Assembly: GCA_021803025.1 (NCBI GenBank)
Contig: JAJZQV010000014.1
Coordinates: forward strand, 1-46,851
DNA from: Actinomycetes bacterium
Lineage (GTDB): Bacteria > Actinomycetota > Actinomycetes > Propionibacteriales > Propionibacteriaceae
DNA length: 46,851 nucleotides
Reading direction: 5' to 3'
Part shown: positions 24,899 to 33,467 of the stretch, piece after piece
How the letters are laid out: every line of letters begins with the position of its first letter
How positions within the stretch are numbered: the first letter of the stretch is position 1
Notes under the pieces: model-generated
What the model saw: only the letters and a program-made list of their open reading frames with translations
Told to the model about the DNA's origin: nothing
Database searches by the model: none
Translations under genes and position numbers: made by a program

Positions 24899-26206
24899 AT
24901 GAGCCCCGACGAGACACTGGCACGGATCGGCGTCCGGCTGGCCGACGTCCTCCTCCCTCGCGCCGGCGTCGACCTGTCCCGATGGGCTGTCGTGGCGTGC
25001 GACCAGTACACCGCCCAGCCCGACTACTGGGCACGCGTCGAGGACCTCGTCGGCGACGCACCGTCCACGCTGCGGCTGGTCTACCCGGAGGTCCACCTCG
25101 GCGAGCCCGACCCCCAGGCCCGGATCGACGCGATCAACGCCGCGATGCGCGCCTACACCGAGCAGCGCCTGTTCGACACGTACGAGTCGACCCTGCTGCT
25201 CGTCCGTCGCCGGACGGCAGGCGGTGTCGTGCGGTGGGGCGTCATGGTCGCGCTCGATCTCGAGGCGTACAGCTGGGAGGCCGGGGCCCGCACACTGATC
25301 CGCGCGACCGAAGGCACGATCCTCGACCGGATCCCTCCCCGCAAGCGCATCAGGGAGAACGCGACGCTCGAGCTCCCGCACATCGTGGTGCTCATCTCCG
25401 ACCCTGCCGGGTCGGTCATCGAGCCCCTCGCGGCAAGGGCGGACAGCCTCACCCCGGCGTACGACGTCGAGCTCATGGAGCACGGCGGGCACGTCACCGG
25501 CTGGGCTGTGCCCCCCGATGCCGTTCCAGCCTTCGCCGACGCGCTCGCACGCCTCCACGACGCCCTTGACCCCGCGGACCCCCTCCTGTTCGCGATGGGC
25601 GACGGGAACCACAGCTTCGCGACCGCGAAGAGCTGCTGGGAGGACCTCAAGGCGACCCTGAGCCCCGCCGAGCGCGAGACGCACCCCGCCCGCTGGGCGC
25701 TGGTCGAGATCGAGAACATCTTCGACCCGGGACTCGAGTTCGAGCCGATCCACCGCGTCCTGTTCGACACGTCGCGCGACGACTTCGAGTCGGAGCTGGC
25801 TCGTCACTGCGCCTCGTACACGGTCTCTCCCGCAGAGTCGGTGGACGAGGTCATGCGCCGCGTCGAGAGCGCCACCGACCAGACGTTCGGGTACGGGGAC
25901 GCGAACGGCTACGCCACGTACACCCTCGTCGAGCCCGAAGCCAGCATCCCGGCGGGTACCCTCCAGGCCGTCATCGACGCACTGGGCGCCGCAGGCCGCG
26001 ACGTCGACTACATCCACGGGTCGCGGGCGTGCGACGACATCGGCAGGAGGCCGTCGAACCTCAGCCTGTTCCTCCCGCCCGTCCCCAAGGAGACCTTCTT
26101 CGCCAGCATCGTCGCCGACGGCGCGCTGCCCCGGAAGACCTTCTCCCTGGGCGAGGCGGATGACAAGCGCTACTACCTCGAAGCCCGCCGGATCCGGCGC
26201 GGCTAA
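24899..26206 (+). CDS. DUF1015 family protein
   Basis: 435 residues from ATG 24899, with AAAGGAGA in front; a longer frame upstream runs back into the IS and is not used. Family signatures are WAVVACDQYTAQPDYWARV near the start, TLLLVRRRTAGGVVRWGVMV, DRIPPRKRIRENATLELPHI, and LLFAMGDGNHSFATAKSCWE, a block characteristic of DUF1015. The C-terminus has YYLEARRIR. The biochemical function of the family is not established to my knowledge. The upstream IS5 element has separated it from any earlier promoter, so expression may now depend on the IS. Confidence 0.9.
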   Translation: MSPDETLARIGVRLADVLLPRAGVDLSRWAVVACDQYTAQPDYWARVEDLVGDAPSTLRLVYPEVHLGEPDPQARIDAINAAMRAYTEQRLFDTYESTLLLVRRRTAGGVVRWGVMVALDLEAYSWEAGARTLIRATEGTILDRIPPRKRIRENATLELPHIVVLISDPAGSVIEPLAARADSLTPAYDVELMEHGGHVTGWAVPPDAVPAFADALARLHDALDPADPLLFAMGDGNHSFATAKSCWEDLKATLSPAERETHPARWALVEIENIFDPGLEFEPIHRVLFDTSRDDFESELARHCASYTVSPAESVDEVMRRVESATDQTFGYGDANGYATYTLVEPEASIPAGTLQAVIDALGAAGRDVDYIHGSRACDDIGRRPSNLSLFLPPVPKETFFASIVADGALPRKTFSLGEADDKRYYLEARRIRRG

Positions 26207-26218
26207 GGTTGCCCGATC

Positions 26219-27496
26219 ATGGATCCTCGAGTGATCACCTACCCCTTGGCCGAGAAGCGCCTCGACAACGGGCTGCGCGTGGTCGTGAACCCCGACCACA
26301 ACGTGCCGGTCGTCGCCGTGAACCTGTGGTACGACGTGGGCTCGGCTGACGAGGCACCCGACCGCACAGGGCTCGCGCATCTCTTCGAGCACCTCATGTT
26401 CCAAGGCTCGGCGCACGTACGGTCCGGCGACCATATCGGCCTCGCACAGGCCGCGGGCGGCTCCGTGAACGCGACCACCTCGTACGACCGCACGAACTAC
26501 TTCGAGGCGGTCCCGACCTCCGCGGTGCGGCAGATGCTGTGGCTGGAGGCTGACCGGCTGGCGACACTGCGCGAGACGGTGGACCAGGCGAGCCTCGACA
26601 ACCAGCGTGACGTCGTCAAGGAGGAGAAGCGCCAGCGGTACGACAACGTGCCGTACGGAGACGTGTGGCACCGCATCCTGGCGCTGAGCTTCCCAGAGGG
26701 CCATCCCTACTCCCACCCGACGATCGGGTCCATGGAGGACCTCGACGCCGCGTCGCTCACCGACGTCCGGGACTTCTTCGCGGCCAACTACCGGGCCAGC
26801 CGAGCCGTCCTCACTCTCGCCGGTGACCTCACGCCGGAGCAGGGCATCACGCTCGCCGAGAAGTACTTCGGCCACCTCCCCCGGCTGCCCGGCCGGGACC
26901 GGCCTCACGTCGAGCCCTTGCCGCCGCACGAAGGCGTCCCTCGCCAGGAGGTCAGTGCCGCGGTCCCACGGGACGCCGTCCACCTCGTGTGGCGTCTCCC
27001 CAAGGCGGGCGACCCGGACCTCGAGGCTCTCGGTCTCGCGACGTCCGTGCTCGGAGACGGGATCACGTCACGCCTCCACCGGGCGCTCGTCCGTACCGAG
27101 CGTGCCGAGGGCGCGGGCGCATTCACCATGTCGCTCGCCCGGGGCAACTCGATCGGCGTCGCCTCCGCCCGCTGCTGGGAGGGCGTGACGCCGGAGGCCC
27201 TCGAGGAGACGCTCCTCGAGACGTGCCAGCAGTTCGTCGACGAGGGCCCCACCGACGAGGAGCACGACCGGGCGAAGGCCCAGTTCTCCCGCGAGTGGCT
27301 CACGGAGCTGTCGGCCCTCGACCAGCGCGCCGATCGCTTCGGTCAGGCCGCGACCCTGCACGGCTCACCGGAGTGGGTCAACCAGAGACTGCGTACCGTC
27401 CTCGACGTGACGAGGCAGGATGCCCACGACGCCACCCGGCGTTGGCTGGACCCGGCCAACCGGGCTGTGCTGGTGTACCGCAGGCAGGAGGCCTGA
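26219..27496 (+). CDS. M16 family zinc peptidase, catalytic subunit
   Basis: 425 residues from ATG 26219, 12 nt after the DUF1015 gene. The inverse zinc motif HLFEH is at 54-58 (HxxEH), with the distal zinc ligand E135 in VVKEEKRQR, 77 residues on, as expected. The start RLDNGLRVVVNPDHNVPVVAV and the PYSHPTIGSMEDLDAASLTD block are typical. Its stop overlaps the start of a second M16-fold gene, so the two should form the usual heterodimer that degrades peptides. No signal peptide is seen. Confidence 0.95.
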   Translation: MDPRVITYPLAEKRLDNGLRVVVNPDHNVPVVAVNLWYDVGSADEAPDRTGLAHLFEHLMFQGSAHVRSGDHIGLAQAAGGSVNATTSYDRTNYFEAVPTSAVRQMLWLEADRLATLRETVDQASLDNQRDVVKEEKRQRYDNVPYGDVWHRILALSFPEGHPYSHPTIGSMEDLDAASLTDVRDFFAANYRASRAVLTLAGDLTPEQGITLAEKYFGHLPRLPGRDRPHVEPLPPHEGVPRQEVSAAVPRDAVHLVWRLPKAGDPDLEALGLATSVLGDGITSRLHRALVRTERAEGAGAFTMSLARGNSIGVASARCWEGVTPEALEETLLETCQQFVDEGPTDEEHDRAKAQFSREWLTELSALDQRADRFGQAATLHGSPEWVNQRLRTVLDVTRQDAHDATRRWLDPANRAVLVYRRQEA

Positions 27497-28821
27497 TGAC
27501 CTCGACCCCTCGTCCCCGGCTGGGCAAGCAGCCCGCCTGGTCCTTCCCGGCCGCACGCGAGCACACGCTGTCCAACGGCCTGCGCGTCTGGGTGTTCGAC
27601 CTCCCCGGGCAGTACGTGACGAGCGTGGCCATGGCCCTCGACCTGCCGCTCACCGCGGAACCGGCCGGCAGTGACGGCATCGCCAACATCGCCGCCCACG
27701 CCCTCGACGAGGGCACCCGCGCCCTGCCGGGGCCCTCGTACTCGGAGACGCTGGAGGGCACAGGTGCGGTCATCGGCGCCGGCGTCAGCCAGCTGGCGAC
27801 GCACGTGAGCATCGACGTGCCGGTGACCGGCCTGGTCGAGGCGTTCCCGCTCCTCGCGGACGCCATCCGAACTCCCGCGCTCGCCGACGAGGACGTCCTG
27901 CGCCACATCGGGCTGCGCAGGGCCGAGATCCAGCAGGTCCTCGCGAACTCGGCCCAGCTCGCCGCGGCACTCGTCCCAGCGGCGGTCTTCGACGACAGGT
28001 GGCGGGCGAGCCGCCCGACCGGAGGGTCGACGGCGACACTCGAGGCCTTCGGCCCCGAGGACGTGCGCGCGTTCCACGCGACGCACTACTCGCCGACGGG
28101 GTCGACGCTGGTCGTCGCCGGGGACTTCGCGGGCCTGGACCCGCTCGCCCTCGCCGAGGCTGCGTTCGGGGACTGGCTGGACGCCGGACCGAGCGGCCGT
28201 CACGAGGCGCCGTCGGGTGCTGCGCCGAGGCGCCGGCTGGTCAGCCGCCCCGGCGCTGTCCAGGCCGACGTACGCATCGCCGCCCCGGCCGTGGACCGTA
28301 CCGACCCTCGCTGGGCCGCGTTCCACATCGCCTGCTCGGTCCTCGGCGGCACGTTCCAAAGCCGCCTCAACACCGAGCTCCGGGAGCGGCGTGGCTTCAC
28401 GTACGGGGTGAGCATGTCGACGACGCAGCTGCGGCACGGCGGGTACGCCGTGGTCGGCTCCTCGTTCCGTACCGAGGTGGTTCCCGAGGCGGTCACCGAG
28501 GCCCTGCGGCTGCTCGACGTCGCCGCCAAGCCGTTCACGGCGGCCGAGGTGAGACGTGCGGCGAGCTACCTGACCCGTGTCGCGCCGCTGCGGTACGCGA
28601 CGGCGAGCGGCGTCTCGCAGCAGGCCGTGGTCCTCTCCTCCATGGGCCTCGACTGGCGTCACGTGGACGAGTCGATGGCACTCATCAGGCAGGTGACGCC
28701 CGAGCAGGCGACCGCCGCGTTCACCGAGATCTGGCCGGAGGACCCGGCTGTCATCGTGGTCGGCGACCCGGCTCTCGCGGACGGCCTCGGTGTCGAGGCC
28801 GAGGCCGCTCCCGCGCTGTGA
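27496..28821 (+). CDS. M16 family peptidase-like protein, non-catalytic partner
   Basis: 441 residues; the ATG shares a base with the preceding stop (TGATG). The fold matches M16 (EHTLSNGLRVWVFDLPGQYV, then RRAEIQQVLANSAQL, then GGTFQSRLNTELRERRGFTYG with the substrate-binding Arg-Tyr motif). The HxxEH site is replaced by IANIAAHALDEGT, so it cannot bind zinc. This is the standard division of labour: one subunit catalytic, one with the R/Y motif. It converges with the UPF0182 gene 16 nt away. Confidence 0.93.
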   Translation: MTSTPRPRLGKQPAWSFPAAREHTLSNGLRVWVFDLPGQYVTSVAMALDLPLTAEPAGSDGIANIAAHALDEGTRALPGPSYSETLEGTGAVIGAGVSQLATHVSIDVPVTGLVEAFPLLADAIRTPALADEDVLRHIGLRRAEIQQVLANSAQLAAALVPAAVFDDRWRASRPTGGSTATLEAFGPEDVRAFHATHYSPTGSTLVVAGDFAGLDPLALAEAAFGDWLDAGPSGRHEAPSGAAPRRRLVSRPGAVQADVRIAAPAVDRTDPRWAAFHIACSVLGGTFQSRLNTELRERRGFTYGVSMSTTQLRHGGYAVVGSSFRTEVVPEAVTEALRLLDVAAKPFTAAEVRRAASYLTRVAPLRYATASGVSQQAVVLSSMGLDWRHVDESMALIRQVTPEQATAAFTEIWPEDPAVIVVGDPALADGLGVEAEAAPAL

Positions 28822-28826
28822 CAGCC

Positions 28827-28844
28827 CGGCTGAGGGCTCAGCCG
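28827..28844. terminator. Possible bidirectional hairpin between convergent genes
   Basis: CGGCTGA, a GGGC loop, and TCAGCCG form a 7-bp stem between the M16 stop at 28821 and the UPF0182 stop at 28838, overlapping the latter. There is no T-run on either side, so termination strength is uncertain. Confidence 0.4.
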
Positions 28845-31720
28845 CCCATCGCCTTGAGCGCCCGGGCGACAGCTGCCTGAGCGGTCTGGTTCGCCTTCTG
28901 GTACCCGGCGAGGTCACCCGCGGCCAGTGCCTTGTCGGCGTCGGTGAACGCCTGCTGCGCCTGGGCCAGCGCCGCCTTGATCTCCAACGCGCCGGGCGTC
29001 GTGATGGTCGGGTTGTTCGTCGGAGGTGTCGGCGCACTCGTCGTCGGCGGCGCGTTCTCGTTCGTCTTCGCTCCGGCGTCACCGGAGAACACCTGGTCCA
29101 GCGCGCCCTGCAGCGTGTCGGCGATGCCGACGTGGTCGCCGAACCGCACCACCACGTACGTGAGGACGGGGAACGCGCCGCTCTGGGCCTCGTTGCGCTG
29201 GGTGTAGATCGGCTCGACGTACAGGATGCCGCCGCCCACGGGGACGGTCAGCAGGTTCCCGTACAGGGCCTTCGCACTGCCCTGGTTGAGGTACGGGCGG
29301 AGCGCGGACGCGACCTTCTCGTCGCGAAGGATGTTGTTGTGGGCCTGGCCGGCGCCCTCGATCTGCTGGGTGTCGGACATGCGCAGGACCCGGATCTTGC
29401 CGTAGTCCTTGCTGGACGCGTCGGCCACCACCGCCATGTACGCGGCCAGGTTCTGCCGCGCGTTGGGGCTGTACACGGTCGTCTGGCTGAACTGCGGCGA
29501 CGTCTCCCCTTGGACCGGCTTGCCGTTCTGCGACGCCGTCGGCCATCGCACCGACATGTAGTACGTCGGTTCGCGCAGGTTGGCCGCCTGGTCGACGGTC
29601 GGGTCGCTCGGGATGGCCCACATGTCCGATGTCGAGTACCACTGGTCGGGGTTCGTCATGTGGTAGCGAGCGAGCACCTCACGCTGCGCGCGGTACAGGT
29701 CGGTCGGGTAGCGGAGGTGGCTCATGAGCTCGGCAGAGATGGCCGACTTCGGCTGGACCGTTCCCGGGTAGGCCTTCATCCACGTGCGGAGCAGCGGGTC
29801 CGCCTCGTCCCAGGCGTACAGGGTCACCGTGCCGTCGTACGCGTCCACCGTGGCCTTGACGGAGTTGCGGATGTAGTTGATCTCGTCGGTGGCCACCAGT
29901 GCCGAGGTCTGCACCATCTGGTTGGAGGCGGCTCGCGTCAGCGACATCTTGTGGCTGTTCGGGTAGTTGTCAGTCGTGGTGTACGCGTCGGCGATCCACA
30001 CGATCCGGCCCTTGACGATCGCCGGGTAGATGTCGGAGTCGACGGTGAGCCAGGGGGCGACCTGCTGGACGCGCTGCTTCGGGGTGCGGTCGTACAGGAT
30101 CTTCGAGCTGGCGTTGACCCGGTCGGACAGGAGCAGGTTGACGTCCGCGAACCGCATCGCGTACAGGGCCTTCGTGAAGGCGTTCCCGATGCCCACTCCC
30201 CCGGCGCCGTCGTACGTCCTGAACTGCTCGCCCGTCGCGTCACCGCCGCCCGGCGTGTCGAACTCGATGGGCGACTGGCCCTCCATCCGGCCGACGACGA
30301 CGTAGTTCGTCGCGAGCTCGCCGTAGTAGATGCGCGGCTGGTCGGCCTTGAGGAGGCCGACCGTCGGGATGTCGGCGGCCAGCCACTGTGGCTCCCCGCC
30401 CGCCTGTCGCCGGTTGCCGTACGCCGCCACGAGCCCGTAGCCGTGCGTGTAGACGGTGTGGAGGTTGTTCCACTGCTTGTTCTGCAGGCCGGACTGGTCC
30501 ATCTCGCGGGCGGCGACGACGACGTCGGTCTGCGTCCCGTTGATGCTGTAGCGGTCGACGTCGAGGACGGGCGCGAACGAGTAGTAGCCGCGCACCTGCT
30601 GGAGCTGCTCGTACGTGTCGCGCACCATTGACGGGTCGATGAGCCGGATGCCGGGCAGGGTCGCCGCGTCGGCGGAGAGCTGGCCCGCGTCGGCGCTCGT
30701 CGTGGCGGAGTAGTCGTAGATCTGCGTGTCCTGGACCCCGTACGCCTCGCGGGTCGCCGTGATGTGGCTCTGGATGTACGGGCGTTCCTTGTCAGGTTCG
30801 TCCGGACGCACGGAGAACGACTGGACCATCGACGGGTACACGACGCCGACGATGAGCGATGAGACCACCATGAGGATCGCTGAGGTGACCGGGACGCGCC
30901 AGCCGGGGCGACGGGCGTACACGAAGAACGCGACCGCCGTGAGCAGCGCGATCACCGAGACGACCGTGTGCGCCGTGACCTGGGCTTTGTCCCCGGTGTA
31001 CGTGAGGCCGTCGAGGAGCGTGGACGACTGGAGCTCCTCGCCGAACCGGTCGAGGAACGCGCTGACGCTGTACGACAGGAGGGCGAGCCCGGCGAGCACC
31101 GAGATCTGGGCGTGCGCCCTGCGGGTCCCGAGGGCCGGCCTGTTCTCGGTGCTGAGGACGCCCGTCGCGAAGTTCACGACGACGGCGATCGCGAGGCACA
31201 GAAGCAGGACGCCGAGCGCGAACGAGTTGAGGTACCGGTACCACGGGTACTCGAAGACGAAGAACGAGATGTCGACATTGAAGCGTGCGTCGTGCTCCCC
31301 GAAGGGGGTGCGGTTGATGTACGCGAGGAACAGGGACTTGGCGGAGGTGCCGGTGAGGCCGGCCATGATCCCGAAGAACGCCGCGGGAATGGCCACGGCC
31401 AGTCCGAGCCGGCGTCCGAGGAGGTCGCGGTACCTGTTGAGGAGCGCGCTGCTCGAGCGGGTGGCCCCGCGGATGTCCCTCGTGGAGACGAGGAGTGTGA
31501 TGGCCACGGCTGCCGCCATGACGATGCCGAAGCCGAAGAACAGGCCGACCGATGCCCACAGCTGCGTGTTGAACACGACTCCGTACCCGAGCTGTCCGAA
31601 CCAGAGCTTGTCGGTCCAGATCTGGGCGAAGGATGCGAAGAGGTAGCCGAGGACCGTGACGATGATGATCGTCGGGATGAGTGCGCCCCGCCGAGTACGA
31701 CCGAGAGAAGGGCTGGACAC
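28838..31720 (-). CDS. UPF0182 family large membrane protein
   Basis: 960 residues from GTG 31720. The N-terminal third contains about seven membrane helices (first ALIPTIIIVTVLGYLFASFA, then WFGQLGYGVVFNTQLW, a family signature). A large extracytoplasmic domain follows, with blocks such as PFGEHDARFNVDISFFVF, IPTVGLLKADQPRIYYGELA and GGILYVEPIYTQR. The C-terminus is a Thr/Pro-rich linker and a helical stretch rich in Ala and Gln. The family is widespread in actinomycetes; its function is not established. It follows the PPA1309 gene by 21 nt in the same operon. Confidence 0.95.
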   Translation of the reverse strand: MSSPSLGRTRRGALIPTIIIVTVLGYLFASFAQIWTDKLWFGQLGYGVVFNTQLWASVGLFFGFGIVMAAAVAITLLVSTRDIRGATRSSSALLNRYRDLLGRRLGLAVAIPAAFFGIMAGLTGTSAKSLFLAYINRTPFGEHDARFNVDISFFVFEYPWYRYLNSFALGVLLLCLAIAVVVNFATGVLSTENRPALGTRRAHAQISVLAGLALLSYSVSAFLDRFGEELQSSTLLDGLTYTGDKAQVTAHTVVSVIALLTAVAFFVYARRPGWRVPVTSAILMVVSSLIVGVVYPSMVQSFSVRPDEPDKERPYIQSHITATREAYGVQDTQIYDYSATTSADAGQLSADAATLPGIRLIDPSMVRDTYEQLQQVRGYYSFAPVLDVDRYSINGTQTDVVVAAREMDQSGLQNKQWNNLHTVYTHGYGLVAAYGNRRQAGGEPQWLAADIPTVGLLKADQPRIYYGELATNYVVVGRMEGQSPIEFDTPGGGDATGEQFRTYDGAGGVGIGNAFTKALYAMRFADVNLLLSDRVNASSKILYDRTPKQRVQQVAPWLTVDSDIYPAIVKGRIVWIADAYTTTDNYPNSHKMSLTRAASNQMVQTSALVATDEINYIRNSVKATVDAYDGTVTLYAWDEADPLLRTWMKAYPGTVQPKSAISAELMSHLRYPTDLYRAQREVLARYHMTNPDQWYSTSDMWAIPSDPTVDQAANLREPTYYMSVRWPTASQNGKPVQGETSPQFSQTTVYSPNARQNLAAYMAVVADASSKDYGKIRVLRMSDTQQIEGAGQAHNNILRDEKVASALRPYLNQGSAKALYGNLLTVPVGGGILYVEPIYTQRNEAQSGAFPVLTYVVVRFGDHVGIADTLQGALDQVFSGDAGAKTNENAPPTTSAPTPPTNNPTITTPGALEIKAALAQAQQAFTDADKALAAGDLAGYQKANQTAQAAVARALKAMGG

Positions 31721-31741
31721 AGCAAGGCTCCTAGGTGAGGT

Positions 31742-32251
31742 TCAGTCGCCCAGCGTAGCGAGAAGCGCTGTGGACAGGCCGGGGGCCAGGTCCTCCCCGC
31801 CCAGGAGCTGGGTGGGGTCACTGCGGACGCGGGCCACGGCGTGGCGATCGCCGGTACGCAGGACGCCGGTCACGAGCCTGAGCTCCTGCCGCTGCGGGTG
31901 GTTCGCGACCGCCTCGCCGGCCTCGTCGAAGTCCTCGGGCAGGTCGGACTCGTACTGGGCCGGGAGGAACGCACGCTCCACGGAGAGGACGCAGCCGGCC
32001 ACGGTCGGCGGCCAGGCGAGGTGGGCGAGCGCCTCGAAAAGGGGCAGCCCGTGGTGGAAGTCCTCCTGCTCGATGCTCGACAGGTGTCCCTGCGGGTGGT
32101 CCTCCCCCAGCTGGGCGGCCAGCTCAGGCGCCGCGGCAAGGAGCTCGGCCGTCGGGACGAGGGCGAACAGCCGTGTCGGCTGGTCCCAACCGCGCTGCCC
32201 GACGTGGCGCTCCACGTCGAGGACGGCCGCGGCCAGTGCGTCGTTCAGCAT
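31742..32251 (-). CDS. PPA1309 family protein
   Basis: 169 residues. The start overlaps the end of the YlbL-like gene by 7 nt. Recognisable blocks are VERHVGQRGWDQPTRLFALV, LSSIEQEDF, LAWPPTVAGCVLSVERAFLP, and ELRLVTGVLRTGDRHAVARV. This family occurs almost only in actinomycetes, beside YlbL-like proteases. There is no signal peptide or membrane segment, and no known biochemical activity. Confidence 0.92.
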   Translation of the reverse strand: MLNDALAAAVLDVERHVGQRGWDQPTRLFALVPTAELLAAAPELAAQLGEDHPQGHLSSIEQEDFHHGLPLFEALAHLAWPPTVAGCVLSVERAFLPAQYESDLPEDFDEAGEAVANHPQRQELRLVTGVLRTGDRHAVARVRSDPTQLLGGEDLAPGLSTALLATLGD

Positions 32252-33291
32252 GCGGGGGGGCTCTGTCCGGATGTGGGGTTGAGCGCCAGCGGGAGGGCGT
32301 CGATGGCGTCCTTGAGGGTGCTCACCTTGACGAGTGTCATCGAGGACGTGATGCCGGCGATGTCCTGGCAGTTGGCGGCCGGGACGAAGAAGACCTTCGC
32401 CTTGGCCGCCTCGGCCCCCGCGATCTTCTCCTGGATCCCGCCGATGGCGCCGACTTCGCCCGTCGCGCTCATCGTGCCGGTTCCGGCGACGACCTGTCCC
32501 TTGAGCAGGTCCCCGGGGGTGATCCTGTCGTAGACGGCCAGGGCCATCATGAGGCCGCCCGAGCCACCCCCCACGTCGGGGCCGAGGCTGAACGAGACGC
32601 TCGGCGCGTACGAGTAGCCCGTACCGACCGTGACGCCGATGGTGGCGACCCTGCCGTCGGTCGCCGAGCCCACGGTGTCGATGGTCACGGACAGGCGCGT
32701 GTTCTGACGCTGCACCTGGATGACCACCTTCTGGCCGACACCCTTGTCCTTGATCCGGGCCACGACGTCCCCGTTCGTGCTCACCGCGACGTTGTCGACC
32801 ATGAGGATGAGGTCACCCGGCTGGAGCTTGTTGTTCGAGGGACCCGAGACCCGTACGGACGTCACCATCGGCAGCTCCTGGACGGGCTGGCCCGCGGCGC
32901 GCAGCGCGGCGACGACGGCGTCGAACTGAGCCGTCGACATGAGCGACTTCTCCTCGTCCGCGACCTGGCCGGCCGACTTCCCAGGGGCGTACACCACGTC
33001 GCGAGGCAGCACGTCGCGGTGAGGCATGACGTACGCGAACAGTGCCTCGGGCAGGCTCAGGGACGCGTCTGCACGGGTCTGGCTGACGGTCGTCATCCGG
33101 AGCTGGCCGGTGGTGTCGTACGTGGTGATGCCCTCGATGCGGAGCACCGGCTGCCCGTCGCTGGTTCCGAGCACGTCGTAGGTGGCGCCGGGGGTCCACG
33201 CCACGAACGGGATCGGCGCGAACGCGAGCACCGCGGCGAGCGCGATGAAGACCAGCGAGGACACGATCGCGGTCCAAGTCTGCCGTGTCAC
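32245..33291 (-). CDS. YlbL-like membrane-anchored PDZ/Lon protease
   Basis: 348 residues from GTG 33291, with GAGG 7 nt upstream; in-frame starts back to 33429 add 46 residues of poor quality. The N-terminus MTRQTWTAIVSSLVF leads into one membrane helix. A PDZ domain (KLQPGDLILMVDNVAVSTNG) is followed by a Lon-type proteolytic domain: the serine in GGGSGGLMMALAVYD and the lysine in VGAIGGIQEKIAGA, the Ser-Lys dyad of Lon. Related proteins process membrane or secreted substrates. It heads the operon with the PPA1309 and UPF0182 genes and is divergent from the metalloprotease gene. Confidence 0.9.
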   Translation of the reverse strand: MTRQTWTAIVSSLVFIALAAVLAFAPIPFVAWTPGATYDVLGTSDGQPVLRIEGITTYDTTGQLRMTTVSQTRADASLSLPEALFAYVMPHRDVLPRDVVYAPGKSAGQVADEEKSLMSTAQFDAVVAALRAAGQPVQELPMVTSVRVSGPSNNKLQPGDLILMVDNVAVSTNGDVVARIKDKGVGQKVVIQVQRQNTRLSVTIDTVGSATDGRVATIGVTVGTGYSYAPSVSFSLGPDVGGGSGGLMMALAVYDRITPGDLLKGQVVAGTGTMSATGEVGAIGGIQEKIAGAEAAKAKVFFVPAANCQDIAGITSSMTLVKVSTLKDAIDALPLALNPTSGQSPPAC

Positions 33292-33467
33292 CGGCACGCC
33301 TCGGTACGAAGGGAGGCGCGGCACCGCGTCCGGGCTGTCGGATGGGGTCGCGGCATGCCATGAAATGTACCCGAGCGGCACGTCGTGGACGCGCTGCACC
33401 ACGGCGGAGCCTCCGCAGGTGGCTCTCACGGGTAGGCTTCTAGGCGCATCTTCTAGAGGAGTCGCCC

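Noticed and set aside
24866-26983. 705-codon minus-strand frame
   Set aside because: It is antisense to the DUF1015 and M16 genes, which carry clear catalytic or family motifs, ribosome sites and operon spacing; the antisense frame has none.
28790-30631. 613-codon plus-strand frame opposite UPF0182
   Set aside because: Shadow of the UPF0182 gene in high-GC DNA, with low-complexity Arg/Val composition.
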